Source: Rhizophagus sp. LPA8_4_AMF
Lineage: Eukaryota; Glomeromycota; Glomeromycetes; Glomerales; Glomeraceae
NCBI GenBank assembly: GCA_021464525.1
Contig: JADRCO010000150.1
Location: 1 to 47,911 of the forward strand
Direction: 5' to 3'
Length of the DNA: 47,911 bases
The notes under the pieces were generated by a model, which made no database searches, was not told the origin of the DNA, and worked only from the letters and a program-made list of their open reading frames with translations. A program made the position numbers and the translations under genes. Below are positions 46,311-47,911 of this stretch, in pieces; position 1 is the stretch's first letter; every line of letters starts with the position of its first letter.

Positions 46311-46750
46311 TAAAGTTACATACGTGGGAGAATGGAATTTTTTTTTTTACGATAATCGACATATGAATTAGATGAATTAGATGAATTCTTAAAAAGATTT
46401 ACTAGATTACTGTATATATATATATATTTATGTCACCTGATCGATATCCTCTGTCGCCTCAAATCCTTTTTTGGAATTGCTAAATAAAACTATTTTGTGT
46501 ATATAAATAATAATATATATTTAGTAATAACTTTTCTCGTTCTAACTTTAAAAAAATTTTTATGCTCTGTAAAAAAAAAATTCATAAAAAAGAATTGAAA
46601 AAAAACGAAAAGAAAAAATTTTGTTTTAAAAAATGGTTTTAAAATATTTTCATATTTTTAAAAAAATATAAATAAAACACGTGAACTCACAGATCTTGGC
46701 GCAGTAACTTTTAGGTTTTTTCGTGACGAACGTGAAATTTTTAAGGGAAA

Positions 46751-46795
<45 letters not shown>

Positions 46796-47911
46796 AAATA
46801 TATAATAATCACATATATTTACATATATTTACATATTATATATATAATTTATATATATATATTTTTATATTTTTAAAAATATTTTTTTTTTTTTTACTAT
46901 ATTTACAACAGGTTTATTTGATCTAACAAAGAAAATAGATAGATTACTTTTTTTCATTTCTGCAATTTGATGCAAAACATTTAAGTACGAAATTATAAAC
47001 AAAGAATTCTAAATAAGAACTAGTTTATTTTTATAAATATTATGAGTACAAAATCTTGATCTATAAAAAAAAAAAAATTTTTTTTTTTGTGTGGGGAAAT
47101 TTTTTTTTTTTTCAAATTTCCTAGATTTAGATTTAATTTATATTAATATTAATACATTAACAGAATTAACAGGATTTATATGAGATTTTTTAAAAAAGAA
47201 ATCTTGACTTTAAACCTGTTATAAAACGGATTTTATTGGGTAGGTTCAGAATAAAAATAAAAGATGCCGCCAAAAAAAAATTTCCCGTGTTGTTTACATA
47301 CCAATATTTTGATCTAGCGCGTCATTTATATGTCATGATAAACCGAGTCTATTCCTTTATGGTATTAAAACATACATTGTTGAACTTTTTAATTATTTTA
47401 CCTATTTTACCTTTTTCGATCTAAACAATAATCCTTTAATATCCAAAAAAAATCACGCATATTTAATAAATCCGTTTTTTTTTTTTTTTCAGTTTTTCCA
47501 CGCCAAAAAAACAATTTTTCTTTTTAGTTTCAAATATTTTCAAAAAGAAATTTTTTTCTTGTTAGGCTAGATACGCATACTGCACGTTAAATAAACAATA
47601 ACAATAATAATAATAAAATTAATTTTTAATTAAAAAAAAAATGCTCAAAACTAACATTTCTTTAATTATAAATAATAATAATTGTTAATTATAATAAATA
47701 ATAATTTACTGGAAATGTTTATTATTCCTTAAAAAGGGTCCCTTTTGAAATAGACCATCCGATAATCTGATTAATCTGGTATATAATTAAAAAACGGTTT
47801 AACCTAAAATTTTAAAGAAAAAAAAAAATATTAATATTTAGTATTATGCATACATAAACAAAAAAAACAAAAAATAAATAATGAAGCAAGAAAAAAAAAA
47901 AAAAAAAAATT
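46310..47911. other. AT-rich, homopolymer-rich DNA, no convincing gene
   Basis: It contains a (TA)n tract at about 46757-46870 and many A or T runs of 8-15 nt. The 62-aa frame at 47236-47424 is too short and unlike any family. A few GC-richer words (46680-46735, 47290-47350) are not explained. Confidence 0.5.

Noticed and set aside
47236-47424. 62-aa frame near the right edge
   Set aside because: Short, starts with a weak context, lies in homopolymer-rich DNA, and has no motif.
1-47911. tRNA, rRNA or CRISPR
   Set aside because: I looked for A/B-box-like pairs with cloverleaf potential, rRNA-like conserved blocks and regularly spaced repeats. Isolated 'gttcgaa' words occur (for example at 6599 and 14362) but without the rest of a tRNA; nothing else qualifies.

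Overview
The window is eukaryotic, very AT-rich and intron-dense. Most introns are 60-105 nt and some exons are only 12-27 nt. The protein families present are RNF213-like E3 proteins, BTB-BACK-TLDc and F-box proteins, a sugar porter, an ENA-type P-ATPase relic, and many decayed DNA transposons with short inverted-repeat elements. Together they point to an arbuscular mycorrhizal fungus (Glomeromycota), most likely Rhizophagus irregularis or a close relative. That identification is inference from gene families and composition, not from a marker gene.

Layout. 1-6550 (+): the 3' part (2,013 codons in eight exon pieces) of an RNF213/mysterin-like gene, with the end of the AAA module, no RING, an unusual RZ finger and the C-terminal domain. 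7110-9758 (-): a tail-to-tail neighbour that looks like the N-terminal part of the same kind of protein (CBM20-like domain plus helical arm) but stops before any AAA core. 10487-11881 (-): an F-box protein with a very acidic Asp/Tyr/Asn tail. 13.5-17.0 kb (+): a tandem duplication of a tiny cysteine-rich gene. Its first coding exon is only ATGA, and its second exon lies between inverted repeats; a third, gutted copy lies between the two. 18277-19795 (+): BTB-BACK-TLDc gene. 20191-21936 (-): MFS (nodulin/Mch1-like) transporter. 23.1-24.1 kb: hAT transposase relic. 24945-26157 (+): broken gene for a Uma2-like PD-(D/E)XK nuclease-fold protein. 26.87-27.86 kb (-): ENA-type P-ATPase relic. 29329-31952 (-): 15-exon hexose transporter.

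32-40 kb is mostly a graveyard: a Tc1/mariner piece, a decayed zinc-ribbon gene split by a 542-bp TIR element with a 13-bp target duplication, unassigned coding fragments, and a 162-bp hAT-like MITE with a perfect 8-bp target duplication. 40923-42361 (-): seven-exon aldo-keto reductase in which the catalytic His is Leu. 42.94-43.38 kb: a hAT-like element with a large internal hairpin. 44164-45750 (+): a second F-box protein. From 45.75 kb to the end the DNA is minisatellite-like, TA-rich and homopolymeric with no convincing gene.

There is no operon-like logic here. The genes appear to be independent host genes scattered among transposon debris. The strongest candidates for something undescribed are the inverted-repeat-flanked cysteine-rich mini-genes and the altered RZ finger in a RING-less RNF213-like protein. 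All splice models were derived by hand from GT/AG sites and reading-frame continuity.
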